Below, piece after piece: positions 50,656-60,262 of a stretch of DNA of 64,000 bases. How positions within the stretch are numbered: position 1 is the first letter of the stretch; each line of letters starts with the position of its first letter. The stretch comes from JACCSI01 sp035575715. GTDB lineage: Bacteria; Acidobacteriota; Vicinamibacteria; Vicinamibacterales; UBA2999. The DNA lies in assembly GCA_035575715.1 (NCBI GenBank), contig DATLXN010000034.1, positions 62,001 through 126,000 of the forward strand. The letters are read 5' to 3'. A program made the position numbers and the translations under genes. The notes under the pieces are model-generated. The model was not told where the DNA came from. It searched no databases and saw only the letters and a list, made by a program, of their open reading frames with translations.

Positions 50656-53445
50656 ATGCTCCTGCACCTTCTGGGTCTGGCGCTCGCCGTCGTCTCGGCC
50701 CAGGCGCCCACTCCGCCGGCCCAGCAACCGGTGTTCCGGGCCGGTGTCGATCTGCTCACCGTCGATGCCACGGTGATCGACCGCGAAGGGCGCCAGGTCA
50801 AGGACCTCATGCCGCAGGAGTTCATCATCGAAGTCGACGGTGATCCACGCACGGTGGTTTCCGCCGACTACGTCAAGCTGGTTGACGACACCCCGCGCCC
50901 GGTCGGCGCGAGACGGGTCGTCGCGCCGCCAGCTGACGAGACCTTCTTCTCGACCAACAACCGCACCATCACTCCGGGCCGGATGATTTTGCTGATGGTC
51001 GACCAGGGCAACATCGGCACCGGCCGCGGGCGGCTGGTGATGCGCTCGGCGGCGACGTTTGTCGACGGCCTGGCCCCCGAAGATCGGGTCGGCATGGTGG
51101 CGATTCCGCAAGGCGCGTTGGTCGACTTCACCACCGATCACGAAAAAGTTCGCGAAGGGCTACTCGCCACCATCGGCCTGGCTTCGCCGCATAAGGGACG
51201 GTTTCATATCAGTCTCAGCGAAGCCATCGTGACCGCCGAACACAGCGACGCTTCACTGCGCGCGCAGTTGATGGAGCGCGAGTGCGGCGGCGCCTTGCTG
51301 TCACCAACCGAAGCGGCGCGGTGTGAACTCGAGGTCGAAGACGAGGCCAGGGAGATCGTCCGCCACCAGCGCCAACAAACGCAGCATTCCTTGCGCGCGA
51401 TGCGTGAGGTGTTGCGGAGCCTGGGCGCGGTCGACGGCCCGAAGTCGGTCATTCTGATTTCGGAGGGGTTGGTCCTTGAAGGCCTCGGCGGCGAGGTCGA
51501 TGATATCGCTGCGGTGGCCGGCGATGCGCGCGCCAGCCTCGATGTGTTGTTACTCGATGCGCCTGCCGTGGACGTGACGGAACGCCAGCGCCCGTCGACG
51601 CCGCGCCAAGATCGCGATCGCCAACTGCAGGGGCTGGAAACGCTCGCCGGCCTGTCACGCGGGGCGCTGCACCGCGTGCAGGGCGCCGGGGAAAACGCCT
51701 TCTTGCGGGTCATGCGTTCGATTGCCGGTCATTATTTGATTGCCGTCGAAGCGCGACCCGGCGATCGCGATGGCAAGCGTCACCGCATCAGCGTCAAGTC
51801 CAACCGGCGGGCGGTCACCGTGCATTCGCGGCGCGGATTTCTCACGCCGACTGCACCGGCGGCGACCACTCCGGCCGATGCGGTTGGCAAGGCGCTGCGT
51901 GCGCCGCTCACCCTGAACGAGCTGCCGATGCGGATGGCGACCTGGACCTATAAAGAGCCGGGTAGCGCGCGCGTGCGCGTGCTGGTGACCGCCGAAGTCG
52001 AGCGCACCGCCGAGCAGTCACTCGACTATACCGCCGGGATCATCATCGTCGACCGCAACAACCGCGTGATTGTGAACAGCGTCGCACCGCGCCAGCTGCT
52101 GTCGAGTGAATCGGATCGCGGTCTGGCCGTTTATGCCGGCAGCGCGGTCCTCGAGCCAGGCAGTTACCTGTTGCGATTTGCTGTGGCGGACAGCGAAGGG
52201 CGCATCGGTTCGGTCGAGCGCAAAATTGACGCCTGGCAGATGAACACGGCCGGACTGACGGTCGGCGATCTCCTTGTTGCACAAGCGCGCAGCGATCCGG
52301 GCGCGCCCGTTGTCGCGACCATCGAACCACACGTCGCCAATGGCCGGCTGTCCGCGATGATGGAGGTCTATGCCCAGAACCTGCAGGTCGATAGTCTGCA
52401 GGCCACGCTGGAGATCCTGCCGTCAGAAACCGCGAAACCGCTGACGTCGACACCGATGCGGATCATCGCGGGGCAATCACCGGAAGTGGGGACCCTGCAG
52501 GCGGCGATGAACACCGCGGCGCTGCCGCCGGGCCGCCATTTCGCGCGCGCCATGGTGACCCAGGCCGGCAAACCACAGGGACACATCATTCGGCCGTTCC
52601 GCGTCGAGCCAAGCTCTGCACGAACGGACACCGACGCGAATTTTGGCATACCGTCATCGCTCCCAGGCGAACTGCTCGCCGCGATGTTGACCAATCTTCC
52701 GGGTGTTGACCGCAAGGAATTGCTCGCGCCGGCGGTGATGGGCGCTGTCTTGACGGCCGCTGAGCGAGCGCGACCTGCCGCCAAAGGCGCGCTGGCGTCC
52801 GCGCGCGCCGGCAACATTGGCCCTGCGGCATTGGAGGCGCTCGCGGCGGGCGATCAGGCGATGGCCGCTTTTCTCCGCGGCGTCGATTTCTTTGCGCAGG
52901 GCAACATCGATCGCGCGATTCAACAACTGCAGGTCGCTATGCAGCAGGCGCCGACATTTGCCCCGACGCGACTCTATCTCGGTGCCGCCCTGGCGCAGGC
53001 CAATAAGCATCGTGAAGCGGCCAGCCTGTTACAAAGCGTGCCTGCCGATGTCGCCGGCACGGCCCCGGTCGGCCGGATGTCCGGACTGAGTTGGTTAAGA
53101 GCCGGCCAGGCGACCAACGCCATTGCGGTGCTGGAAACAGCGGTCGCAGGTCCGACCGATGTCACGACTGGCCGAACGCTCGCTCTCGCCTATGTCATCG
53201 CCGATCGCCCGGCTGATGCGCTGCCGCTGCTGGCACGCTCCCTCGAGACCAATCCGAAAGACCAGGAAGCCCTGTTAGCGGCAATCTACGCGACCTATGC
53301 CGTGCACTTGCACGCGCCGCGAGCCGACACGCTGGTCACCGATCGCACGCGCATGCAGACCTGGGCTAGGACTTACGCAGGACTCAAGGGCACTCACATC
53401 GCGTTGGTTGATGCCTGGCTGAACTACCTACAGTCGGCGAAATAA
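50656..53445 (+). CDS. VWFA-related Acidobacterial-domain protein with C-terminal TPR
   Basis: ~929 residues. An N-terminal signal-like stretch (LLHLLGLALAVVSAQ) precedes VFRAGVDLLTVDATVIDREGRQVKDLMPQEFIIEVDGDPRTV, the segment that defines the VWFA-related Acidobacterial domain family (TIGR03436-type). A VWA-like core follows (ILLMVDQGNIGTGRG and a region of AEDRVGMVAIPQG), then beta-rich modules, and TPR-like repeats at ~700-900 (GVDFFAQGNIDRAIQQLQVAMQQAPTFAPTRLYLGAALAQ). Extracytoplasmic; role unknown. GTG 50653 is an equal candidate start. Confidence 0.85.
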   Translation: MLLHLLGLALAVVSAQAPTPPAQQPVFRAGVDLLTVDATVIDREGRQVKDLMPQEFIIEVDGDPRTVVSADYVKLVDDTPRPVGARRVVAPPADETFFSTNNRTITPGRMILLMVDQGNIGTGRGRLVMRSAATFVDGLAPEDRVGMVAIPQGALVDFTTDHEKVREGLLATIGLASPHKGRFHISLSEAIVTAEHSDASLRAQLMERECGGALLSPTEAARCELEVEDEAREIVRHQRQQTQHSLRAMREVLRSLGAVDGPKSVILISEGLVLEGLGGEVDDIAAVAGDARASLDVLLLDAPAVDVTERQRPSTPRQDRDRQLQGLETLAGLSRGALHRVQGAGENAFLRVMRSIAGHYLIAVEARPGDRDGKRHRISVKSNRRAVTVHSRRGFLTPTAPAATTPADAVGKALRAPLTLNELPMRMATWTYKEPGSARVRVLVTAEVERTAEQSLDYTAGIIIVDRNNRVIVNSVAPRQLLSSESDRGLAVYAGSAVLEPGSYLLRFAVADSEGRIGSVERKIDAWQMNTAGLTVGDLLVAQARSDPGAPVVATIEPHVANGRLSAMMEVYAQNLQVDSLQATLEILPSETAKPLTSTPMRIIAGQSPEVGTLQAAMNTAALPPGRHFARAMVTQAGKPQGHIIRPFRVEPSSARTDTDANFGIPSSLPGELLAAMLTNLPGVDRKELLAPAVMGAVLTAAERARPAAKGALASARAGNIGPAALEALAAGDQAMAAFLRGVDFFAQGNIDRAIQQLQVAMQQAPTFAPTRLYLGAALAQANKHREAASLLQSVPADVAGTAPVGRMSGLSWLRAGQATNAIAVLETAVAGPTDVTTGRTLALAYVIADRPADALPLLARSLETNPKDQEALLAAIYATYAVHLHAPRADTLVTDRTRMQTWARTYAGLKGTHIALVDAWLNYLQSAK

Positions 53446-53471
53446 GCACAGGTCGCGGCGACTTTGTCCCC

Positions 53472-55091
53472 TCAGCGCCCGACGAATTTCCTGGCGACCG
53501 CAATCTCGGCGCGTTCGCTGTCGGCCTGTTTGGCAATCTCCAGCAGTTGCGAGTAATAAGTAATCGCCTTGGCGCGGTCCTTCGCAGCCTCCGCTGCCTG
53601 GCCGGCACCGTACACGCCGCGGAAGCGGTTCGGCTCTTTCTTCATCGTCGCCTCAAACGCCAGGAGTGCCTCGGCCGGCTTGCCGGCTTCGAGCAGCATG
53701 TAGCCGAGGAGCTCGCGCGCCGGCGCCAGGGGGCCGGGGGAGATCGCCGACTTGTCAGTGGCGTCTTCGGACTCCGCCGCCGCCTTCAATTGCGCAATGC
53801 CCTGATCTGTCTGACCCTGGGCAAACACCTGCCACGCCAGTGCGACGCGGCGTTGAATGTCGACCTGCTCGGTCCAGTAGACGTCCTGCATCGACTGCAA
53901 CTTATCGCGCAGTTCGGCGAGCCGGGCGATGTCGGCCGAGGCGGCGTCTGGATTGCCTGAGCGCGCCGCACCCACCGCGCGCGCGAAATGGGTGATCGCC
54001 TCGATATACGGCGTCGTCGCCGCGCGGAGCGGCAGCTGCGCGGCCTCGGCCCAAGCGCCTCGCTCGAGTGCGTATCGGGCTGGGATGACGGTGGCGGCGT
54101 AACCACCCGCGCCGGCGGCACCGGCAGCCATGCCATCGCCAGAGATCACAATCGCAAGGGCATGATCGCGTACGCCTTTGGCCTGCGTGTCCTGGGCGAG
54201 TTGCAGGTAGGCATAGGTTTGATAGTCGAGCGCGTGAAGTTCTTCGCCGTAGCCGTTGCTCTTACGCGCGGCTTCAGCCGAGCGGCGATTGGTGTCGATG
54301 GATTCCTGCCACGAGCCGACGCGCGTGAAGGTATGCGAGGGCATGTGGAGGGCGTGAGGAATCGCCGGCGCCAGCGACGCGTAGCTGCGCGCCGCGGCGA
54401 GCGCCTTCTCGGCCAGCGGCGGCGCATCGTAGGCGTGGATGATGTAGTGCGCAAGACCCGGGTGGAGCGGCCGCTCCTTGAACAGCGGCTCGAGAATCGC
54501 CGCGGCGGCAATTTGTTTGGCGTAGGTCTTGTCGGTCGGCACAGCCGACTGGCTGACAGCCAGCGCATAGAACACCCGCACCTCGATGTCGTTGGGATGG
54601 TCGGCCGCAATCTTTTTCATCGCGCGCTCGTAGGCCGCGATGCGATCGCGCTGCGACGCCGCGTCGGAGCTGCTGTAAAGAATGGCCACCGCGTCGATCA
54701 AGGCGCGTTCGCGCGGCGTTGGCGAGCCGGTGGCAAGGGCTTTGTGAACCGTCGCCTTGTCGCGGTCGATCGCTTGCGCCGAACGCAGCCCGCCAAACGG
54801 GTTGCCCCACTGCGACATGGCCACGCCCCAGTGCGCCATCGCACAGGCCGGGTCCTTGTGGAGGATGCCTTCGAACATCTTGGTCGCTTCGGGGAACCAG
54901 AAGGAGTGCAACAGCGCCACCCCTTTGTTGAAATCGTCGCGCACCGCCGCGGCGCACGACGTCTCGAACTTGACGCTGGCACTGCCGATCTGATCAGGCG
55001 CCATCGCGCCGTGCTCTTCGTGTTGCGCCAACGAGCGCGCGGGAAGACCAACCAGACAGAGACAAAGGGCAGCGGCGAGCAGATGCTTCAT
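53472..55091 (-). CDS. Exported TPR protein
   Basis: 539 residues from ATG 55091, chosen because it opens with a signal peptide (KHLLAAALCLCLVGLPARSLAQ); the in-frame upstream part is non-coding. About ten helical TPR-like repeats span residues ~40-530 (for example RDDFNKGVALLHSFWFPEATKMFEGILHKDPACAMAHWG and PARELLGYMLLEAGKPAEALLAFEATMKKEPNRFRG). A HEEHG segment after the signal is histidine-rich. Widely found in Acidobacteriota without a defined role. It converges with the VWFA gene (26-bp gap). Confidence 0.83.
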   Translation of the reverse strand: MKHLLAAALCLCLVGLPARSLAQHEEHGAMAPDQIGSASVKFETSCAAAVRDDFNKGVALLHSFWFPEATKMFEGILHKDPACAMAHWGVAMSQWGNPFGGLRSAQAIDRDKATVHKALATGSPTPRERALIDAVAILYSSSDAASQRDRIAAYERAMKKIAADHPNDIEVRVFYALAVSQSAVPTDKTYAKQIAAAAILEPLFKERPLHPGLAHYIIHAYDAPPLAEKALAAARSYASLAPAIPHALHMPSHTFTRVGSWQESIDTNRRSAEAARKSNGYGEELHALDYQTYAYLQLAQDTQAKGVRDHALAIVISGDGMAAGAAGAGGYAATVIPARYALERGAWAEAAQLPLRAATTPYIEAITHFARAVGAARSGNPDAASADIARLAELRDKLQSMQDVYWTEQVDIQRRVALAWQVFAQGQTDQGIAQLKAAAESEDATDKSAISPGPLAPARELLGYMLLEAGKPAEALLAFEATMKKEPNRFRGVYGAGQAAEAAKDRAKAITYYSQLLEIAKQADSERAEIAVARKFVGR

Positions 55092-55288
55092 ACCGGCGAG
55101 TGTCAACCGCTTGCGACAAAAGTGCAATGGCGACACAGTAGGTCGGATATGACCATTGACCCCGCGACGCTGCCCACTCACCCGCCCGTGCGGCCCACTC
55201 CCTGAAAACCGTGAAATCGCAGCCCACTGGGGCTCGTAAAATATTCTCCTGGCAAGACTTAGACCTCGAACAGGGAGAGACCCACGAT

Positions 55289-57388
55289 ATGCATCCGCCA
55301 ATTAAGTACGTCGAGAAGGGACTGGCCATTGCCGCTGAGGGCGGCTGGCAGGTGTTTTCGCGCCTGAACAAAATCAGCCATAACCCGTCCTTCGTTCCGA
55401 AGTGGTCGGACAAACCACTGCTGAAGTCGCACGAAAAGACCAAGCCACCGCTCGGCTGGCCCCGTGAAACTGACTCGCTGTGCCCCACCTGTGTGCGTGA
55501 AGCGCGTCAGGCGATCATCGACGGCACGCGTCCGCTGGAGACCCTGCTCAACGAGAAGGTCGGCGAGATCAAGGCGATGATCATCGAGAAGGAAGGCAAG
55601 ATCGTCATGGTCAAGGATTGTCCGTTGCACGGGCATTTCGAGGACGTGATGGCGATGGATCCGGCGTTCTTCAAGCATCTCGAGGATGTGTTTCCCGGGC
55701 GCGATATTCGCGCCCACAATGACGAGAAGCTGCACAACCATGGCAGCAGCACGGTGAAATACGGCCGCGGCTCAGTGCTGACCGTCGACCTCACCAATCG
55801 CTGCAACATGATGTGCGACCCCTGCTTCATGGACGCTAATCAGGTCGGCTTCGTCCATGAATTGACCTGGGACGACATCAAGACCGTGCTCGACAATGCG
55901 ATCACGATCAAGCCGCGCCGCCAGATGTCGGTGCAGTTCTCCGGTGGCGAACCGACGCTGTCGCCGTATTTCCTCGACGCCGTGCGCTACGCGCGCAAGG
56001 TCGGCTACAACTCGGTGCAGGCGGCGACCAACGGGATCGAGTTCGCCAAGAGCCTGGACTTTGCCAAGGCCTCGGCCGAAGCGGGCCTGCGCTACGCCTA
56101 TCTGCAGTTTGACGGCATCGGCAACGCCGCCAACTCGCATCGCCGGGTCGGCAACTTATTCGACGTCAAGCTGCGGGCGATTGAAAACCTGCACGCCGCC
56201 GGCGTCGACATCGTGCCGGTCATCACCATTGTCAACGGGGTGAACAACGAGCAGGTCGGTCGCGTCATCGAATTCGCGCTCGACAATCCCAAGAAAATCA
56301 GCCTGCTGTCGTTCCAGCCGGTCTCGTTCACCGGCCGTGACGAAGAGGTGACCCCGGAGCGTCGCGCGGCGCAGCGCTACACGCTGTCGCACCTCGCGCA
56401 CGACGTCAAGAATCAGGTCGGCATCGGCGAACCGGTGCGCGACTGGTTCCCGATTTCGTTCATCTCGACCTTTACTGACTGGGCCGACCTGGTCCACGGG
56501 CCCGACAAGGACTGGGGTCAGCTGACCTGCGGATGCCACCCGAACTGCGGCATCGGCATGGCCGTGATGATCGACAAGGAAACCAAGGAATCGGTCCCAG
56601 TCACCGCCTTCCTCAAGGCCGACCAGCTGGCCAAGGACATCGCCCAGGTCAATGACGCGGCGCGCGGCAAGTGGGGCTCGATCACCGGCGTCACCCTGGC
56701 GCTGTTGCGCAACTACGACCCGTTCCAGGCGCCGACCCACTTCAAGATTGCCGACCTGCTGAAGAAGTTCGACAAGACCTTCGGCGCGACCGGCAAGGAC
56801 TACGGCCGGGTCGACCCGAACCGGAAAATCAGCGACGTCGAAAAACGCCGCTCCGACCGGTGGAACTTCCTGTTCATCGCGGGCATGTGGTTCCAGGACT
56901 TGTTCAACTACGACTTCCGACGCACCGAAATGTGCATCATTCCGTATGCCACGCAGCAGGGCGAGATTTCCTTCTGCGCGTATAACACCGGCATCGGCTG
57001 GCGCAACATCATCGAGAAGATGCATATGACGGCAACGCTCACCAAGTGGTACGACGAGCATGGCCGTCACGAAATCTTCGCCGGCAACAAGTCGGTGCCA
57101 CTCAGCACGACCGAACACTCGCTGAAGCTGAACGCCGAAGCGGTTGCCGCCGGCGCGCAGACCGACCTCGAAGACCTCGGCATCGCCAAGAATGCACGCG
57201 AAGAACAGGCTAATGCACGCAAGGCCGCGAAGAAGGCGGTCACCCCCGAAGAAGCGCGTCACAACGCCGAAATGGAAAAGCTCTACCGGCAGCACGTGCT
57301 GAAGGAAGAAGCGGAACCGGCCAGCCCGGTCATCCAGATCCAGGGACTGGGCGGCAAGAAAAAGACCGAACAGCCGACGATCAACTAA
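55289..57388 (+). CDS. Radical SAM protein related to Tes (tetraether/membrane-spanning lipid synthase family)
   Basis: 699 residues from ATG 55289; the in-frame ATG at 55211 has no ribosome site, whereas GGGAGAG lies just before 55289. The radical SAM cluster motif is C172-x3-C176-x2-C179 (CNMMCDPC), followed by SGGEP at 218-222. The N-terminal CPTC (65, 68) and KDCPLHG (C111) fit the extra iron site of this family, and further cysteines (C414, C416, C420, C549, C563) could hold auxiliary iron-sulfur clusters. This layout matches the Tes-like/MJ0619 group, whose characterised members join lipid tails by C-C bonds in membrane-spanning lipids. Bacterial members may make iso-diabolic acid or brGDGT lipids. 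A terminator follows at 57421. Confidence 0.78.
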   Translation: MHPPIKYVEKGLAIAAEGGWQVFSRLNKISHNPSFVPKWSDKPLLKSHEKTKPPLGWPRETDSLCPTCVREARQAIIDGTRPLETLLNEKVGEIKAMIIEKEGKIVMVKDCPLHGHFEDVMAMDPAFFKHLEDVFPGRDIRAHNDEKLHNHGSSTVKYGRGSVLTVDLTNRCNMMCDPCFMDANQVGFVHELTWDDIKTVLDNAITIKPRRQMSVQFSGGEPTLSPYFLDAVRYARKVGYNSVQAATNGIEFAKSLDFAKASAEAGLRYAYLQFDGIGNAANSHRRVGNLFDVKLRAIENLHAAGVDIVPVITIVNGVNNEQVGRVIEFALDNPKKISLLSFQPVSFTGRDEEVTPERRAAQRYTLSHLAHDVKNQVGIGEPVRDWFPISFISTFTDWADLVHGPDKDWGQLTCGCHPNCGIGMAVMIDKETKESVPVTAFLKADQLAKDIAQVNDAARGKWGSITGVTLALLRNYDPFQAPTHFKIADLLKKFDKTFGATGKDYGRVDPNRKISDVEKRRSDRWNFLFIAGMWFQDLFNYDFRRTEMCIIPYATQQGEISFCAYNTGIGWRNIIEKMHMTATLTKWYDEHGRHEIFAGNKSVPLSTTEHSLKLNAEAVAAGAQTDLEDLGIAKNAREEQANARKAAKKAVTPEEARHNAEMEKLYRQHVLKEEAEPASPVIQIQGLGGKKKTEQPTIN

Positions 57389-57420
57389 CGTTCGGCGAGC
57401 GGCTTCGAGCGATCGGACTG

Positions 57421-57456
57421 ACGGGCGGGCCTCATGGCTCGCCCGTTTTTTCTTTT
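57421..57456 (+). terminator. Intrinsic terminator of the radical SAM gene
   Basis: ACGGGCGGGCC-TCAT-GGCTCGCCCGT forms an 11-bp stem with one mismatch and a 4-nt loop, followed by TTTTTTCTTTT. This is the clearest Rho-independent terminator in the window and sits 32 bp after the radical SAM stop. Confidence 0.9.
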
Positions 57457-57498
57457 GACCGGCCTCCTCCCGCCTGCCGACCTGCCGTATCGTTCCGT

Positions 57499-58314
57499 AT
57501 GCTCCCTTTACACGGCATCCGCGTCGTCTCAATCGCGCAGAATGTCCCCGGGCCCTTGGCCGTCGCAAAGCTGCGCGCCGCCGGCGCGAGCGTGATCAAG
57601 ATCGAACCGCCCGCTGGTGACCCACTCGAAGGATTTTGCCCGTCGTGGTACGAGGAGTTGCATCGCGACACGGTTGTTGAACGACTCGATCTCAAAAGCG
57701 GCGCCGGGGACGAGCGGATGCAGTCGGTGCTGGCCGACGCCGATCTGTTTGTCGCCAGCCAGCGCCCCGCGGCCCTCACCCGATTGCGACTCGACGTGGC
57801 GACCCTGCTCGTCAGCCATCGGGCCACCGCCCATCTCCGCTGGCTGAACATCGTTGGTGAACGTGCCCATCCCGAGGTCGCTGGACACGACCTCACGTAT
57901 CTCGCGCGGGCGGGCTTGCTCGGCAGCGAAGTGCCGCGCACGTTGATCGCGGACGTCCTGGGTGCGGAAGCGGCCTACGCCCGCGCGCTCCTGCTGTTGC
58001 GCGAGGCGCCGGGATCGTCTGCAGAGGTGGGGCTCTACGACAGCCTGGCGCCGCTGATCGCCGCACGCACCTACGGCCTGACGGGACCCGGGACGCTGCT
58101 GGGCGGTGCCTATTCGGGGTATGCCATTTATCGTGCGCGAGAGGGGCGCGTCGCGGTCGCTGCGCTCGAGCCGCACTTTCGCGCGCAGTTATTCGGCGAA
58201 CTGGGTCAGCCGGATGGCGCCGACCTGACGGCGGTGTTCGCCGCGCGGTCGGCCGCAGAATGGCAAGCGTGGGCGCGCCAACGCGACCTGCCGCTCACTG
58301 CGGTGGCAGACTGA
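57499..58314 (+). CDS. Short CoA-transferase family III (CaiB/BaiF-like) protein
   Basis: 271 residues. The N-terminus LHGIRVVSIAQNVPGPLAVAKLRAAGASVIKIEPPAGDP is the standard CaiB/BaiF Rossmann start, and GHDLTYLARAGLLG carries the conserved aspartate used to form the acyl-CoA intermediate. Family members usually have ~380-450 residues, so this one lacks a large part of the C-terminal half (after ~residue 250). It may be a compact racemase/transferase variant or a partner subunit. It follows the terminator, so probably has its own promoter, and overlaps the convergent PQQ gene by 20 bp. Confidence 0.75.
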   Translation: MLPLHGIRVVSIAQNVPGPLAVAKLRAAGASVIKIEPPAGDPLEGFCPSWYEELHRDTVVERLDLKSGAGDERMQSVLADADLFVASQRPAALTRLRLDVATLLVSHRATAHLRWLNIVGERAHPEVAGHDLTYLARAGLLGSEVPRTLIADVLGAEAAYARALLLLREAPGSSAEVGLYDSLAPLIAARTYGLTGPGTLLGGAYSGYAIYRAREGRVAVAALEPHFRAQLFGELGQPDGADLTAVFAARSAAEWQAWARQRDLPLTAVAD

Positions 58315-60241
58315 ACGCAACCAGCTCGGCGTGTTCGCCCTGCCCGGTCGCGATCACGACATACTGGCGGCCGTGACTGCGGTAGGTCATCGGCGTCGCG
58401 GTTGTGCGTTGCGCCAGTGGCGCGCGCCATAGCGTATCGCCGGTCAGGGCATCCACCGCATTCAACGCCATGTCGCCCCCGCCGCCGAAGACCAGGCCAC
58501 CGCTGGTGACGATCACCCCTGGCGCCCCACTCACACCGAGTTTCTGCGGCAGCGCGACGCCGGACAGCGCGGGATGGCTGCGCAGCGACGGTGTATCGCC
58601 AAACACCACTCGCCAGGCGATCTCGCCACGATTGAGATCGATGGCGGTCAGGTGTCCGTAGGGTGGTTTGAGGAGTGGCAGCCCGTTCATGAACGTCACA
58701 TTGCCCCCTCGATTGATCAAGGTCGCGTCAACTTCACTGGCGCGAGGATTCGCCGCCGTACGATCCGGCTCGCCGAGGCGCAGGATCGCCGGCGTGTTGG
58801 AAGAGCTTTTTACATAGAGCAGGCCGGTCTCGGGATCGAAGGCACCTCCACCCCAATTCGCGCCGCCAATCACGCCCGGTCGCATCACGGTGCCGCCCAT
58901 TGACGGCGGTGTGTAGAGAGGGCCGAGCTTGTACTTCGCTAACTCGTGCCGCGCCTGCACACGCAGCTCCGGCGTCAGATCAAAGGCATCCTCGAGCGCG
59001 ACGCCTTGTTCTGCAAACGGCGGCGGCTTGCTGGGAAACGGCTGCGACGGCCAGGCCTGTTCACCGACAACATCACTTGGCGCAACCGCACGCTCTTCGA
59101 TCGGCCAGACCGGGACACCCGATACCCGGTCAAACACAAACGCAAAGCCTTGCTTGGTCAGCTGCACCACTGCATCGATGCGACGGCCCTCGACGGTAAT
59201 TGTCGCGAGCACCGGCGCGGCCGGTAAATCGTAGTCCCACAGCCCGTGGTGCACGATCTGGTAATGCCACTTCCGTTGACCCGTTCGTGCGTCCAAGCAG
59301 ACCAGCGATTCGGCAAACAGGTTGGCGCCAGGCCGACGCGCACCGTAATAGTCATTGCTGGGTGTACTGACCGGCAAGTAGATCAACCCGCGTTCCCGGT
59401 CGAGTGACATCGGCGCCCAGACATTGGTGTGGCCGGTAAATTCCCACGAGCGATGGCCCCACGTTTCGTTGCCGATCTCTCCAGGCCGAGGGATCGGACG
59501 GAACGTCCACACCAGTTTGCCGCTGCGGGCATCGAACGCGCGGACATCACCGGGCGGGTCGTTACGATACGTGAGGCGGTCACCAACGCCATTCCCAAGG
59601 ATGACCAGGTCCTGATACACCAGCGGCGGCGAGGTATTGGTGTAATGCCGCGGATTGACCGGCCACGACAACCCGACAGTCAAGTCAATCACGCCGTTGG
59701 TCCCGAAGCTTGGCACCGGCTGGCCGGTTTTTGCATCCAGGCAAATCAGCCGATAACGGCTGTTCAGGAAAATTCGCAAACGGCCGCGTTCGTCGTACCA
59801 CGCCGCGACGCCGCGATGGACAAAGCCAGTCCCGTTAGGCGGTTGACCGTCCTTGAACGCCTCCGGGTCGTAGCGCCACAACTCCCGACCACTGGTCGAA
59901 TCGAGCGCCACCACCCGGTTGTACGGCGTACTGACATACAACACATCGTCAATCATCAGCGGCGTGTTCTGGAAGTTACCGGGCAGGGTCCCGAATTCAG
60001 GCAGCGCGCGCTCACCCGGCTTCCAGGTCCATGCCACCTGCAGGCGATTGACGTTGGCACGATTGATATCGGTCAGCGCCGAATGTCGGGTCGCTCCGCT
60101 GTCGCCGCTATGAATGGCCCACTGATCGGGACGAGGCGGCTGATCGGCGATGCTGATGGTTCGTTGCTGGGCGGGCACGACGACCCAGCCCCCGACGACA
60201 CACATCAGGCATAGTGCCGCGGCGGAGAGTAGTCGGTTCAT
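58295..60241 (-). CDS. PQQ-dependent dehydrogenase (quinoprotein, glucose/alcohol type)
   Basis: 648 residues. A signal peptide (~1-24) precedes an eight-bladed beta-propeller, with repeated VVALDSTSGRELWRYD-like and LLYVKSS blades. Substrate/PQQ region motifs appear as GHRSWEFTGHTNVWAPMSLDRERGLIYLPVSTPSNDYYGARRPGANLFAESLVCLDARTG and HHGLWDYDLPAAP, typical of membrane-free PQQ glucose dehydrogenases. No haem motif CxxCH is present. It is periplasmic, probably oxidising a sugar or alcohol and passing electrons to quinone or a cytochrome. Substrate not determined. Confidence 0.9.
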   Translation of the reverse strand: MNRLLSAAALCLMCVVGGWVVVPAQQRTISIADQPPRPDQWAIHSGDSGATRHSALTDINRANVNRLQVAWTWKPGERALPEFGTLPGNFQNTPLMIDDVLYVSTPYNRVVALDSTSGRELWRYDPEAFKDGQPPNGTGFVHRGVAAWYDERGRLRIFLNSRYRLICLDAKTGQPVPSFGTNGVIDLTVGLSWPVNPRHYTNTSPPLVYQDLVILGNGVGDRLTYRNDPPGDVRAFDARSGKLVWTFRPIPRPGEIGNETWGHRSWEFTGHTNVWAPMSLDRERGLIYLPVSTPSNDYYGARRPGANLFAESLVCLDARTGQRKWHYQIVHHGLWDYDLPAAPVLATITVEGRRIDAVVQLTKQGFAFVFDRVSGVPVWPIEERAVAPSDVVGEQAWPSQPFPSKPPPFAEQGVALEDAFDLTPELRVQARHELAKYKLGPLYTPPSMGGTVMRPGVIGGANWGGGAFDPETGLLYVKSSSNTPAILRLGEPDRTAANPRASEVDATLINRGGNVTFMNGLPLLKPPYGHLTAIDLNRGEIAWRVVFGDTPSLRSHPALSGVALPQKLGVSGAPGVIVTSGGLVFGGGGDMALNAVDALTGDTLWRAPLAQRTTATPMTYRSHGRQYVVIATGQGEHAELVAFSLPPQ

Positions 60242-60262
60242 GCGGCGAGCCTATCACTGGTG

